Origin: Aurelia coerulea
Taxonomy: Eukaryota; Cnidaria; Scyphozoa; Semaeostomeae; Ulmaridae
Assembly: GCA_039566865.1 (NCBI GenBank)
Contig: CM076957.1
Coordinates: 10,983,896-11,047,895 of the forward strand
DNA: 64,000 nt
Direction of reading: 5' to 3'
The notes beneath the pieces were generated by a model. That model was not told the origin of the DNA and made no database searches. It saw only the letters and a list, made by a program, of their open reading frames with translations. The position numbers and the translations under genes are program-made. This document shows positions 31,986-43,056 of the stretch, piece by piece. Each line of letters opens with the position of its first letter. Within the stretch, counting starts at the first letter, position 1.

Positions 31986-32484
31986 TAATCTTCTACCCAA
32001 GCAAAATCCGAGTTCTTAATGCCATAATGAGACAATTTTGACAGCAAGTTACCATGGTGGACGGTGTCAAATGCTTTGCGTAGATCCATATATAATGTTC
32101 CTGTGCAGCGACTTGCATCCATGTTACTACGAACGTGATCAAGGAAGAGGGTAACAGCGTGTTGCGTTGATCTGTTTCTTCGAAAGCCATATTGAGCGTC
32201 AGATAGCAGTTTGTTGGTTTCGAGGTATTCGGAAAGCTGTTTATGTACAACTTTTCGACTTTAGACAGAGCATTAGGTACAGAGATTGGCCTGTAAATGT
32301 CGAAGTTTGATTTTTCTACAGATTTGTAAATAGGTGTCACTCTGGCACATTTTTCACTATTTGGAAAAAGGCCACTTTGCAAACTTTTATTTGCCAGAAA
32401 GCAAAGGGGTGCGGCAATTTGTCCTGATTCGTCCTTTATTAGCCTTGGGGGTAAGTTTTCCGGACCAGCTGGCTTTGATCCAAA

Positions 32485-33290
32485 CATCCTTAAGATCGAA
32501 AGCCAGCCTGATGCTCAAATATCTTTTTCAATAGGTGATCAGGAAATTGAAATGATTACCAATACAAAATACTTAGGTGTTCAAAAAGACAATGAACAAA
32601 ACTGGGACAAATATATAGATACTATCAAGACCAAGGTTAATCGAGCCCTTGGACTTCCACCTGACGTACTCCAAAAACTTTATAGAGGGATTGTTGAGCC
32701 CCATTTGCGTTACTGTTGCTCTGTTTGGGGCTGCTGTAGTGAATGAACAGTCGAGGTCTGGCAAAAAATTCAAATAGAACTGCGAGAATTGTAACAGGCA
32801 GCCCATACAATGCTTCTGCTGCTCTGCACATTCAGAATCTTAGCTGGTCAACTATCAGTAATCTTGTAAGAAAAGAGACCACCACGCTAACTTACAAATC
32901 TCTGAATTCGCTTATCCCAGACTGTACTTGAGAACATTATTCTTAAAATGTTCTGATGACAGAGAACCTTTTCTGCGCTGATCAAAAACTGATCTTAGGA
33001 TGCCGTTACTAAAAACGATCAATAGCCAAAATTTTTTTTCTTATCGCGGTGCGAAATCTAGAAAGAGAGGCACCCTTCCTGAGAATCTTTGAAGAACCAC
33101 TGTAGAAGGGGGTGTAACTTTAATTTCATTTTGACGGTCTTTTGCATAGACTTTGTATGGTATTATATCGTAAATTAGGTGTGTTAATTTCTCTCGTTCT
33201 TAGTTTAGTTTGGTGCTTTCCTTTAAAGACAAATGACAGAGATGTAAGGCAATTGAAGTTAGAGACCTGGGCAATCTAAATATAGTCTAT
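32485..33290 (+). pseudogene. LINE-A C-terminal coding piece and 3' UTR
   Basis: It resumes in frame from the piece ending at 28505: ISFSIGDQEIEMITNTKYLG, ALGLPPDVLQKLYRGIVEPH, YCCSVWGCC and then a TGA at about 32743-32745. In a shifted frame the following NRTARIVTGSPYNASAALHI block continues the family C-terminus, ending by about 33110. The 3' UTR follows. The piece confirms that LINE-B inserted into LINE-A and not the reverse. Confidence 0.8.
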
Positions 33291-33294
33291 TGTA

Positions 33295-34296
33295 CCGGCT
33301 GACCCAAAAAAAGTGACCCAACGCAATTTGTTAGAGACAAAAAAGTACCTAAGTGGCAGATTGAAATACTTCAAACGCTGTTCTGTCGCTAAAAGACCAG
33401 CCTGCGTTTTGAGTATTTTTCGCAATTTTTTTCGACACGGTATATTTTCTGAATTAAGGATTACGAGAAAAAGGGCATGCTTGAAACTTTCAAAAAGTCG
33501 TCAAAAACAGGGGGTCGATTTAAAGCCTTTTCAGATCTTCAAAACAACGAGCAGCGTGTTTCATTTAAGCCTGGGAATAGGCAATTCAATTGAATGTTGT
33601 CAGAGCGAGTTTATAGTCCCTAGATACCTAAAATATTTTTGTCTCAAGGGACAAGAATACTCCTGCTTTTCTGTAAGCAACTCTTGAACATTTCGATTTG
33701 CGTGGAAAATTAAATTCCTTTGAAATTCCACAAGTTCACAGTTATTTTCAGCTCCAACTGCTTCAGTACCTAGGGACCTAAAAAATGCTCTGGAAACTTT
33801 TAACTGAGTTGCCTATTCCCAAGCTGAAATAAAACACCCTCCTCGTTGTTTTGAAGATCTGAAATGGCTTTGTTTGTTTGTAAATTTATTTTGATTCGAT
33901 TAACTACTATAGCTAACAATATATACACATATATACATATATACAAAGTTAACTAATCAAAATCGAATATAACTACAGGAAGTAAATTAAATTTGTTTTT
34001 GTTTTATAAATCATAAAATTAAATTGCACTAACGGGCACTAATTTAAATTGATCCCCTTTAAATTGATCCTTTAAATTGATCCCCTGTATTTGAAAACTT
34101 TTTGTGGATTTCAAGCTTGGTCGTTTTCACAAAATCTTTAATTCAGGACATTTACAGTGCTGAAAAAAATTCCAAAAAATACTCCTAATATAGGCTAGTC
34201 TTTTAGCAACAGAACAATGTTTGAAGCATTTCCATTAGCTACTTACTTTTTTTCTGAAGCAGATTGCGTTGGGTCACTTTTTTCTGGGTCACCCGG
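33295..34296. mobile_element. 1.0-kb TA-target element with long internal inverted arms
   Basis: The left end is CCGGCTGACCCAAAAAAAGT after TA (33293-33294); the right end is ACTTTTTTCTGGGTCACCCGG before TA (34297-34298). Both are followed inward by GACCCAACGCAAT or its complement. Large arms (about 33480-33600 and 33790-33875, then about 34066-34140) are inverted copies carrying GCCTTTTCAGATCTTC and GGGAATAGGCAA blocks. An AT-rich ~190-bp insertion interrupts the right arm. Confidence 0.8.
33878..34066. mobile_element. AT-rich insertion inside the 33295-34296 element
   Basis: The right arm of the host MITE is continuous with its partner only if roughly 33878-34066 is left out. The insert contains ATTTTGATTCGATTAACTA and an inverted relative GTTAACTAATCAAAATCGA around a (TATACA)n core at about 33920-33945. 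Near its end AAATTGATCCCC is repeated three times. Element type unknown. Confidence 0.5.
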
Positions 34297-34298
34297 TA

Positions 34299-35336
34299 TT
34301 CCATTGTACTTGATGATATTGAGAGATTATCGAATCAATTGGACAAATGAATGCACTCAGCCATATTTTGTTCTATTCTTAAACTAGACGCCATACATCC
34401 GTCATTTGCCTTTAATTTTACTTTACTTTAAATAGGTCATTTTGAAAAACACATTTGTATGAAACTGTATAAATATTTTTAAATGAAATGAAAATAAAGT
34501 CCTGCATCTTCGGAAATTTCGCGGGAATATTTGCGAATTTCGGTCAAAAATGAGAAAAACGCGAAAGTTCCTTCCTGCGAAAGTATCATGACAAGACAAC
34601 TAAAACACTTCAATCAAGCTGAATTTATAGATTTATTTACTTCTTGTTGACTGGAAGGGTATTTTCTCGAATGGTGATGATATAAACCTTATAATAATAA
34701 TCAATTTATTTCTAAGTTGGCTAAAAGTTTTAGTTCTACATTACAACAATACGAACTAAGTTTACACCAACTATTTACAAGAAACAAGGAAACCTATGAT
34801 ACAAAAAAAGAAAAATAACTAAATTTTATTCTTGCAAAAAAAATCTGCTCGCCCCGTAGGACATTGTTGCAAAAACAACCAACTGCCCCGTCAAAACTTC
34901 CTTTAAAAAATGTGTCTGCCCATTTTCATGAACAACAGATGTATAGTACACCCGATGAATTAGCCAAAGACCATAATAAAATCAATTCCTTCCTAACGAG
35001 TCTTTGTCAACGAAAAACTTGACTTTGAAAATGTGGAGAAATGACTGATGAATCGTTCTTCCAAGTAGCTGACAAGGAAATTTTGCCTCACTTGTTATAC
35101 ACATCCTTTCAAGCATTTCTCGACTTGCATTATTCACAACTTTGTCCTCAAAATGAGCTATTTTATATCTCAAACTTAATCTTGAGCATATAAAAAGTTA
35201 CCACCCCCTTCTTGTTTGCTTCATAAAAAGTATTGACACAGTTCTCTACAAGCTCAAAAAAGTACTGGCCCGTTACGTTTTGCACCGGCCATGTTATAAA
35301 ATAAACTTACTGTCCCTAATACAATTTAACATAGTA
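34299..35336. other. LINE-A 3' UTR end, then unassigned sequence
   Basis: 34299-34498 may be the end of the LINE-A 3' UTR. 34515-34590 has GCGAAA/TTTCGCG words like those at 18108-18235. At 34700-34790 a minus-strand LINE 3' end is possible (AATAATAATCAATTTATTTC, then AAGTTGGCTAAAAG). From 35173 down to about 34840 the minus strand holds a mostly open frame with one TAG (ERMCITSEAKFPCQLLGRTI). It looks protein-like but I recognise no family. Confidence 0.3.
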
Positions 35337-35340
35337 TTAA

Positions 35341-36049
35341 AGTTAGTTGACGGAGCTAAAGCCAACGGCTTTCTAAAAATAACTTCAATTCAACTCATTT
35401 GGAATGAATTGACCAATCAGCGATTGCCTTTCGTCACGCCACTGAATTGAGGAAGAGGGGAAACCCCTGGATGGAAAACGCACAAGGCTGTACAACTACA
35501 AACAATACAACAAAATAATATCATCCTCTATAATCACACTTGCCCTCTTTTTGTGGAACTTTCTTGCATTCGAATATCTTCCAGCATGTGAACATATCCA
35601 TCTTCCAGCTTTTCAAATTTTGTCATGCACGGACTGAGTTTCGGGGGAGTTTCGTACGTCTTTGGCAACGATCGGCCTAGGCGCCTAACTCAACTGTTTC
35701 CAAAATCCATTCTGTTAGTGTTGTTTCTGCTGAAGTCTCGAAGCCTAATAACAACTGGATATCGTCGTGCTCGTCCAACAACTCCTCTTCCTTTTCCCGT
35801 ACCCCAAAAACAAAATGTACAACTTTCCAGCTCGTTGAGTTCCCTACTGTTTCTTGCAGGAGAGCACAACTCTGAATTCGTTAGCCATTTTGAATTTGTT
35901 TGTGCTCGAGAAAAGCTGATCACGTGAAAGTGGTGATCACCACAAGAGTTCTCAATTTTCATTGGCTAAGAAACAAGATCTATTTTTAGCTTGCCCAGCT
36001 CCCTGCATATGCAGGCCTGGAGGTGGCTATTTATCTCCGTCAACTAACT
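35341..36049. mobile_element. 709-bp TTAA-target MITE
   Basis: TTAA is duplicated at 35337-35340 and 36050-36053. The termini AGTTAGTTGACGGAG and CTCCGTCAACTAACT are perfect complements. A TTAA target indicates piggyBac or Kolobok-type transposition; the termini do not resolve which. The interior includes a sharp GATCACGTGAAAGTGGTGATC palindrome near 35918. Frames at 35625-35962 span this element and show no domain. Confidence 0.75.
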
Positions 36050-36319
36050 TTAATAATAATTATAATTATAATCTTTATATAGCGCCAAAATCTATCAAAT
36101 ACATATTCATTAGCGCTGTACAATACCTAAGTTAAAAAGTGTCTATATTAACAGGGGAGAAAATTGTCTGCGCATGCGCAAATAACCCGCGCGAGCAGAA
36201 GGCACTGGAGGCAGATCTTCGAGTACAACATAATGCGAGGAAAAAACACCTCTGAAAAAAGGTAAAACATCGACGCATAATCTCCACCTTACTTGGCTGC
36301 CTTTTTAGATATGAAAAAA

Positions 36320-36700
36320 GTATCAATTTAGCTATCTTTTTAGCACAAGTAGGTGACTGTGAAATGACCCATACGTCTGATTAACTGCAGTGGATTCTCT
36401 TCGAAAACAACTATGTTTAGGGAAGGAAATCGGGTAGAAACACATCCATTAAAATATGAAATATCCAACAATTCCCTGTTGGCCTCGGTAAGATTTTTTT
36501 CAACGAGAAAACTACATTAAATAAGCTATCTTTTAGGCATTACCAGATGTTTGGGGAAAAATCCGTTCTTTGTCAGGAACCTTTTCTCGCGTAAGCTCAA
36601 AATTACATCTGATACCTGATTAACTGTGGCAACTTCAAACGAAAATGAGTAAATCTGGGGGGTAGAAACACATCCAACAAAACAGAAAAATTTAAAAATC
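36320..36700. repeat. Two diverged ~200-230-bp units
   Basis: The blocks GCTATCTTTTTAG / GCTATCTTTTAGG (36331, 36521), CTGATTAACTG (36378, 36617) and GTAGAAACACATCCA (36433, 36661) recur in the same order, indicating an old tandem duplication within the MULE-like element. Confidence 0.55.
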
Positions 36701-37479
36701 GATGCCTCGAAAAGATTTTATCAACGATAAAATCTTGCGCTTTCCGTTCGAAAATGATCACACGTATTTTTTTGTAAGAAACTAAGAGTTTGGGCCAGTA
36801 CTGAAAGTTTCCTAAAATCAGATTTTGAGTACTCAGTTTCTTACAGGTTCAACATAAAATAATAAAAAAAGAAAATGTATCTGGTCATGCAGTTCATGAT
36901 CATCTCCTGCTAAGCAAAAGGTGATCAACTTATTTCATGATAGGAATAACAATGTGATTGTTCATTACAATTCACCACATGTTACAATGTTTTTTCTTTG
37001 GTTTCCTTTTGCTATGCTTTGCAGCAATCTTGGTGTTGGAATCTTGTGAAATGTTGAAATGGGCAGTAATCATTCATTCCATACTGAAATGTACTGGTTG
37101 CCACAACTTGCAAACTTTTTATCTTTGTGAAATCGTGTTCTGCAATAGCAATGAAAAATGTAAAGACTTTTATTTTTCAAGCTCCAATTGACAATATAGC
37201 AACAAGCAAAAAGCTCTCCTAAATGAATAAATGATATGGACTGTTTGAATTCAAGCAAACTGACAGATTACAGTGAAGTAGTCACTTTTAATTCAATCAA
37301 CCAAGATTACATAATATTTCCCCCTTTTAAATCTGGTAACTATACATGCATAGGTCAACTGGTGGATATATCATTATTTCTAAAAGTTACATTGCGAACA
37401 CACACAGTAAATATTTCTCCACTATGCACTCTGTAGCAAAATGAAACTCATCCATTGTAATTTCAAGATATAAACAAAT
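36701..37479. other. Unassigned interior of the MULE-like element
   Basis: No recognised coding sequence. The frames at 36958-37191 and 37236-37436 show no domain. Confidence 0.3.
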
Positions 37480-40265
37480 ATTTATGCAGCATCAATCAGT
37501 TTCTTGGGGGCTTTGTGGGAAACTTTAGGCCAAAATTAGATGCCACCCTCTGGTGAAAAGTTGCTAATTTCTATTGTTACTTGGTGAACATATGAATATT
37601 TTCTCTGTGCAACGTTTCAAAATTTTCTCCAATTATCGTAGTTTCCAAAAGAGAAAAAATTTTCTCCGCAGCATTGGGCAGTTTTTTGCAAAATGGTTTG
37701 TGGGAAATTTAAGGCCAAAATATGCAACCAATTTATGGCAAAAAGTCCCTGGTTACTATGATTTTTTAGTCAGCATATGAATATTTTCCCAAATATGCAC
37801 ATAGTGCTAAAATGTTCTCCAAACTTTGTAGTTTTTAGCTGGAAGAAAAATTTTCCGCGGCAAAGTGCAGTTTTTTCTTAAAAAGGGGGCTAATGTGGGG
37901 TATTTTAGGCCAAAATATGCAACCAATTAATGGCAAAAAGTCCCTGGTTACTATGACTTTTTAGTCAGCATATGAATATTTTCCAAAATATGCACATAGT
38001 GCTAAAATGTTCTCCAAACTTTGTAGTTTTTAGCTGGAAGAAAAATTTTCCGCGGCAAAGTGCAGTTTTTTCTTAAAAAGGGGGCTAATGTGGGGTATTT
38101 TAGGCCAAAATATGCAACCAATTTATGGCAAAAAGTCCCTGGTTACTATGATTTTTTAGTCAGCATATGAATATTTTCCCAAATATGCACATAGTGCTAA
38201 AATGTTCTCCAAACTTTGTAGTTTTTAGCTGGAAGAAAAATTTTCCGCGGCAAAGTGCAGTTTTTTCTTAAAAAGGGGGTTTATGTAGGGTATTTTAGGC
38301 CAAAATATGCAACCAATTTATGGCAAAAAGTCCCTGGTTACTATGACTTTTTAGTCAGCATATGAATATTTTCCCAAATATGCACATAGTGCTAAAATGT
38401 TCTCCAAACTTTGTAGTTTTTAGCTGGAAGAAAAATTTTCCGCGGCAAAGTGCAGTTTTTTCTTAAAAAGGGGGCTAATGTGGGGTATTTTAGGCCAAAA
38501 TATGCAACCAATTTATGGCAAAAAGTCCCTGGTTACTATGACTTTTTAGTCAGCACATGAATATTTTCCCAAATATGCACATAGTGCTAAAATGTTCTCC
38601 AAACTTTGTAGTTTTTAGCTGGAAGAAAAATTTTCCGCGGCAAAGTGCAGTTTTTTCTTAAAAAGGGGGTTTATGTGGGGTATTTTAGGCCAAAATATGC
38701 AACCAATTTATGGCAAAAAGTCCCTGGTTACTATGATTTTTTAGTCAGCATATGAATATTTTCCCAAATATGCACATAGTGCTAAAATGTTCTCCAAACT
38801 TTGTAGTTTTTAGATGGAAGAAAATTTTTCCGCGGCAAAGTGCAGTTTTTTCTTAAAAATGGGGTTTATGTGGGGTATTTTAGGCCAAAATATGCAACCA
38901 ATTTATGGCAAAAAGTCCCTGGTTACTATGATTTTTTAGTCAGCATATGAATATTTTCCCAAATATGCACATAGTGCTAAAATGTTCTCCAAACTTTGTA
39001 GTTTTTAGCTGGAAGAAAAATTTTCCGCGGCAAAGTGCAGTTTTTTCTTAAAAAGGGGGCTAATGTAGGGTATTTTAGGCCAAAATATGCAACCAATTTA
39101 TGGCAAAAAGTCCCTGGTTACTATGATTTTTTAGTCAGCATATGAATATTTTCCCAAATATGCACATAGTGCTAAAATGTTCTCCAAACTTTGTAGTTTT
39201 TAGCTGGAAGAAAAATTTTCCGCGGCAAAGTGCAGTTTTTTCTTAAAAAGGGGGCTAATGTGGGGTATTTTAGGCCAAAATATGCAACCAATTAATGGCA
39301 AAAAGTCCCTGGTTACTATGACTTTTTAGTCAGCATATGAATATTTTCCCAAATATGCACATAGTGCTAAAATGTTCTCCAAACTTTGTAGTTTTTAGCT
39401 GGGAGAAAAATTTTCCGCGGCAAAGTGCAGTTTTTTCTTAAAAAGGGGGCTAATGTGGGGTATTTTAGGCCAAAATATGCAACCAATTTATGGCAAAAAG
39501 TCCCTGGTTACTATGACTTTTTAGTCAGCATATGAATATTTTCCCAAATATGCACATAGTGCTAAAATGTTCTCCAAACTTTATAGTTTTTAGCTGGAAG
39601 AAAAATTTTCCGCGGCAAAGTGCAGTTTTTTCTTAAAAATGGGGTTTATGTGGGGTATTTTAGGCCAAAATATGCAACCAATTTATGGCAAAAAGTCCCT
39701 GGTTACTATGATTTTTTAGTCAGCATATGAATATTTTCCCAAATATGCACATAGTGCTAAAATGTTCTCCAAACTTTGTAGTTTTTAGCTGGAAGAGAAA
39801 TTTTCCGCGGCAAAGTGCAGTTTCTTCTTAAAAATGCGGTTTATGTGGGGTATTATAGGCCAAAATATGCAACCAATTTATGGCAAAAAGTCCCTGGTTA
39901 CTATGATTTTTTAGTCAGCATATGAATATTTTCCCAAATATGCACATAGTGTTAAAATGTTCTCCAAACTTTGTAGTTTTTAGCTGGAAGAAAAATTTTC
40001 CGCGGCAAAGTGCAGTTTTTCTTAAAAAGGGGGCTAATGTGGGGTATTTTAGGCCAAAATATTCCATGGCAAAAAGTCCCCGATTACTATGATTTTTTAG
40101 TCAGCATATGAATATTTTCCCAAATATGCACAGTGCTAAAATGTTCTCCAACCTTTCTAGTTTCTAGTTGGGAAAAAAATTTTCCGTGGCAAAATGCAGT
40201 TCTTTCTTAAAAAGGGGGCAGATATGGGGGTATTTTAGGCCAAAATATGGAACCAATTTTCATTT
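37480..40265. repeat. 195-bp tandem array, about 14 copies
   Basis: The CCGCGGCAAAGTGCAG block starts at 37855, 38050, 38245 and every 195 bp to 40000, giving twelve regular copies. Degenerate edge copies lie at about 37660 and 40184. Each unit has AATATTTTCCCAAATATGCA, GTTCTCCAAACTTTGTAG, AGGCCAAAATATGCAACC and AAAAAGTCCCTGGTTACTAT. Copies differ in a few positions (GGGGCTAATG versus GGGGTTTATG; ATGACTTT versus ATGATTTT) that are shuffled among units, indicating homogenisation. Edge copies are the most diverged, as expected for unequal exchange. Confidence 0.97.
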
Positions 40266-40734
40266 TGTGAGCTATCCAACCCATCTAAAAGATCTGCTTA
40301 CGGCCTTAATCAACACATTCATAATATATTGCAATCAAATAGTCTAGAGGATTTTCTTACCGTTCTTTGCCTTTCCTATTTGTATCACTGACAACGACAA
40401 CTGCATCCCGTCTGTGTCTTCGACTTTGTCAACTTCGTCTTGATCCACTACTGGCCTAAGCAATACACGTCACTGTCACTAGCGATCATCTGCTCCCGTT
40501 ATGCTTGCATTCAAGCAGCGATTTATAGACTCTTGTTGAAATGAAATAGCTATTGACATAAAAGCTCGATAAATTCCGTTTTACTTTCAATTGGTGTGGC
40601 GAAACCAATATATAGTTCCATCATTTTCGTCTCGCAGCTCGCTTCCTTCGCTGTGAAAAAACGCGCGCTTCTGACACCAGATTTATAAGCCAAGACGCAT
40701 GCGTCAACAATCCATGACAATTTTCTCCCCTGTT
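40266..40734. other. Unique right-hand interior of the MULE-like element
   Basis: No gene recognised. Between 40550 and 40804 a minus-strand frame runs across the element end and is not a gene. Confidence 0.3.
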
Positions 40735-40760
40735 GTCTATATTTACATGTAAAAAGTTCC

Positions 40761-41129
40761 CAACCTCGTACCCAGTGACAATGAAGGTTTTCCGTAAACT
40801 GCAACGCCTACATTGACCCTGGAGCCTGTTAGGCTATTCTGCAATTTGATTGGCTCTTTTCGAAACAAAAGAAGTCTATCACCTTTGAAACCCTGGCGTT
40901 CCGTCGAAGTGAAGAACATTCGAATGGCTCTGGCTACAATAAGTGGTGTTCGAACCATGGAATATACATTTCGAAAATGTCGAATATGGGATTCGAAAGG
41001 ACCTGCTGTCTGCCAAATTGTGTTAATTATTCCGATAAAAATTGCCAAAATTTGGCAACCGGTCCCAAGGGTGTCTGTTGAGGTCTAACCTCCTATTGAA
41101 AACAACAGATACCTTTGGGAACGAGGTTG
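40761..41129. mobile_element. 369-bp MITE with 8- to 9-bp target duplication
   Basis: AAAAGTTCC flanks it at 40752-40760 and 41130-41138. The termini CAACCTCGTACCCAGTG and, inverted, CAACCTCGTTCCCAAAG match over about 17 bp. A duplication of 8 or 9 bp starting with CA is compatible with hAT or P-type elements. It sits in the 3' UTR of LINE-D. Confidence 0.75.
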
Positions 41130-41181
41130 AAAAGTTCCAGAATTAATCACAGTTCAAAAGCAATAGAAAATAGAAATGTTT

Positions 41182-43014
41182 TTAATCTAGATTTAAAACT
41201 ATCAATGCTCTGCGAGTTACGAATGTTATAAGGCAAGCGATTCCATAATGTAGCAGCAGCGACTGGAAAGGCTCTGTCTCCAAATGTTTTGTATTTTGTT
41301 CTACAGTAGGAATGTTCAACTTTAAAGATGCAGTTGACCTGAGAGAATATCTTCCTTGTGCTTGCATCAAAAACATATTCGTTATGTAAGATGGGGCCAT
41401 GCTATTCAGCGCTTTGTATGTTAGCAACAATATCTTGAATTCAATTCTTTGTTGCACAGGTAACCAGTGCAATTCCTAGAACGCGGGAGTGATAGTCCAG
41501 TTATTATCCTTGCGGCTGCATTCTTCGTTACGCGTTGCAGTTTCTGTATTTGGCAATCTGGCAGACCGTAAAGTCGTAAAGTAGGCTTTTGCAGAAATCA
41601 AGCTTATTTGTAATAAATGAATGAACCATTGTCTCTGTGGATTTCAAATCGAGATACTTTCTTGTATGTCTGGTGTTTCTTATGTGATAAAAGGCTGTGA
41701 AGCAGGTCTTTGTTAATTGACTTTCCATGGACAAATTTTCGTCGATCATGGCTCCAAGATTTCTCAAAGAAGAGACTGGCTTTATTTCAGCGTCACCAAT
41801 CTTTATAGAATGTATTTTCAATTTACTTAAGTTGTGCTTTGATCCTATTATCATGAATTCCGTTTTTCCATCATTTATTTTTAGCTTATTGGCAAGCATC
41901 CATTTCCTAGCATCGAATATACAGGCCCGAATTGACTGGAGTGCGTCAACTTGTGAGAAGTCGTCGGTGGGTTTAAATGACAGGTATAATTGATGGTCAT
42001 CTGCGTACCCATGCGCATTTGGGAGATGCTTTGCCATTACATCAAACAATAAACTTGCGTAGGCAATGAATAGGATGGGCCTAAGAAGGATCCTTGAGGC
42101 ACACCGTATTCAAGTTTAGTCCTTGCAGATAGCTTCCCTTTGATTTGCACACACTGATATCGGTTGCTTATGTATGATTGCACCCACTGTAATGCTGTTC
42201 CGCAAAGCCCAACTTTTTTCTTTAGAATATCTAAGAGAATGGCATGATCAATTGTTACAAAAGCCGCACTAAGATCTAACATCACTAACAATGTAACTTT
42301 CTGGGTATCCATATCAAGGAGAATGTCTGATTGTATTTTCAGCAGTGCAGTTTCCGTGCTATGATGCTCTTTATACGCTGACTGGAGAGCTGGTAACGGA
42401 CAATGTAGATTCATATGCGATGAAATTTGCTTCACCGAAGCCCGCTCTGCTATCTTAGAGATGAACGATAGATTGCTAACCGGTCTGAAATTTGGAGAAA
42501 TAATATCCAAACCAACTTTCTTCAATAGTGGTATTATAAACGCCTCCTTCCACGCTTCTGCGAAGGAACCACTTTGCAGGGATGAATTAAGTATGTGAGT
42601 TATGAAAGGTAAGAGAACATCTAAGCATTCTTTGATTATCCTTGTTGGTAGTGGATCCGCTATACATTGTTTGCTTGGGGATTTAATGATAAGTTCCCTC
42701 ACTTGTTGTTCTGATAGAATCTCGAAATTTGATAATTCCTTTGTAGGCCTATAACTTGACAAGTAATCTGAAGTTGTTGCATCTGTCTCAATGCTGTCAA
42801 GCTCTTCTATGATAAACTTAATCTTTGTGACAAAAAAGTTGCTATATTCATTAGAAAGCTCAGTTATGGATGTAGCTTTTGGATATTCAATCTTCTCTTT
42901 AGGCTTGGGAACTGAGTTGATAAGTGAGAAAAGTTTCCTTTTGTCACCACGACATTCTTCCCTTTCGTCAGCGTAAAACTTCCGTCTTGCAATGTTTAGC
43001 TGAAGTGTGAACAC
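41182..43014 (-). pseudogene. LINE-D reverse transcriptase and C-terminus
   Basis: On the minus strand, 43014 to 42037 encodes FRPVSNLSFISKIAERASVK, HHSTETALLKIQSDILLDMD, motif A MLDLSAAFVTIDHAILLDIL (an F-V replaces the usual F-D after the catalytic aspartate), and motif B YGVPQGSFLGP. A frameshift near 42045 then leads to the piece at 42049-41528 with motif C AHGYADDHQLYLSF and LRNLGAMIDENLSMESQ. After another break, 41472-41182 encodes the conserved HWLPVQQRIEFKILLLTYKA block and FKSRL-type C-terminus. This family is close to LINE-E. Confidence 0.85.
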
Positions 43015-43056
43015 ATTTCTCTTGGATTTGAATATGAATTTCTCATGATTATTTTT

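Larger units (their letters stand above)
28506..32478 (-). pseudogene. LINE-B: minus-strand LINE inserted in LINE-A
   Basis: The direct repeat TCCAAA flanks it (28500-28505 and 32479-32484). The 3' end is an (AAT)n tail, seen on the plus strand as (ATA/ATT) at 28506-28520. Going 5' to 3' on the minus strand: SKPAGPENLPPRLIKDESGQ, IYRPISVPNALSKVEKLYI with a frameshift after it, a damaged motif A region, a WVEDYLFNRT block split by inserts, motif B YGVPQGSILGPLLFVILIND near 29720, motif C reading YADN instead of YADD near 29605, the YEYLGITLDHHLTLQQQI block, and a C-terminal region ending near 28834. It is interrupted by elements at 28566-28719, 29765-30607 and 30628-31985. Confidence 0.85.
22329..34498 (+). 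mobile_element. LINE-A, a plus-strand LINE broken into nested pieces
   Basis: Coding pieces on the plus strand are 22329-22352, 25121-25155, 28040-28505 and 32485 to about 33000, with 3' UTR continuing to about 33294 and perhaps 34299-34498. They encode successive parts of one reverse transcriptase: NNQTGFR, then ALEAST, then motif [21 protein letters not shown], motif B GVPQGSCLGPLL, the LQNWLHANKLSLNVV block, and NTKYLGVQ to YCCSVWG. Each junction joins in frame when the insert and one target copy are left out. Remaining defects are a TAG near 28477, a lost YADD region around 28355-28385, and stops after 32745. Confidence 0.85.
36150..40734. mobile_element. 4.6-kb MULE-like non-autonomous element carrying a satellite array
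   Basis: The 9-bp direct repeat GTCTATATT flanks it at 36141-36149 and 40735-40743. The termini AACAGGGGAGAAAATTGTC and GACAATTTTCTCCCCTGTT are perfect 19-bp complements, and a GCATGCG block follows on both sides. The interior holds diverged ~230-bp units at 36320-36700, spacer to about 37480, the 195-bp tandem array to 40265, and unique sequence to the right end. No transposase is visible. The 9-bp duplication points to the Mutator superfamily. Confidence 0.75.

Noticed and set aside
35625..35962. Frames on both strands of about 100 codons
   Set aside because: They lie inside the TTAA-flanked MITE and show no conserved features.
37480..40265. Possible CRISPR array from regularly spaced repeats
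   Set aside because: The whole 195-bp period is repeated with no unique spacers, and the context is animal transposons.
37480..40265. Centromeric satellite
   Set aside because: The array is only 2.8 kb and is enclosed by the inverted termini of a single mobile element; nothing supports centromere function.
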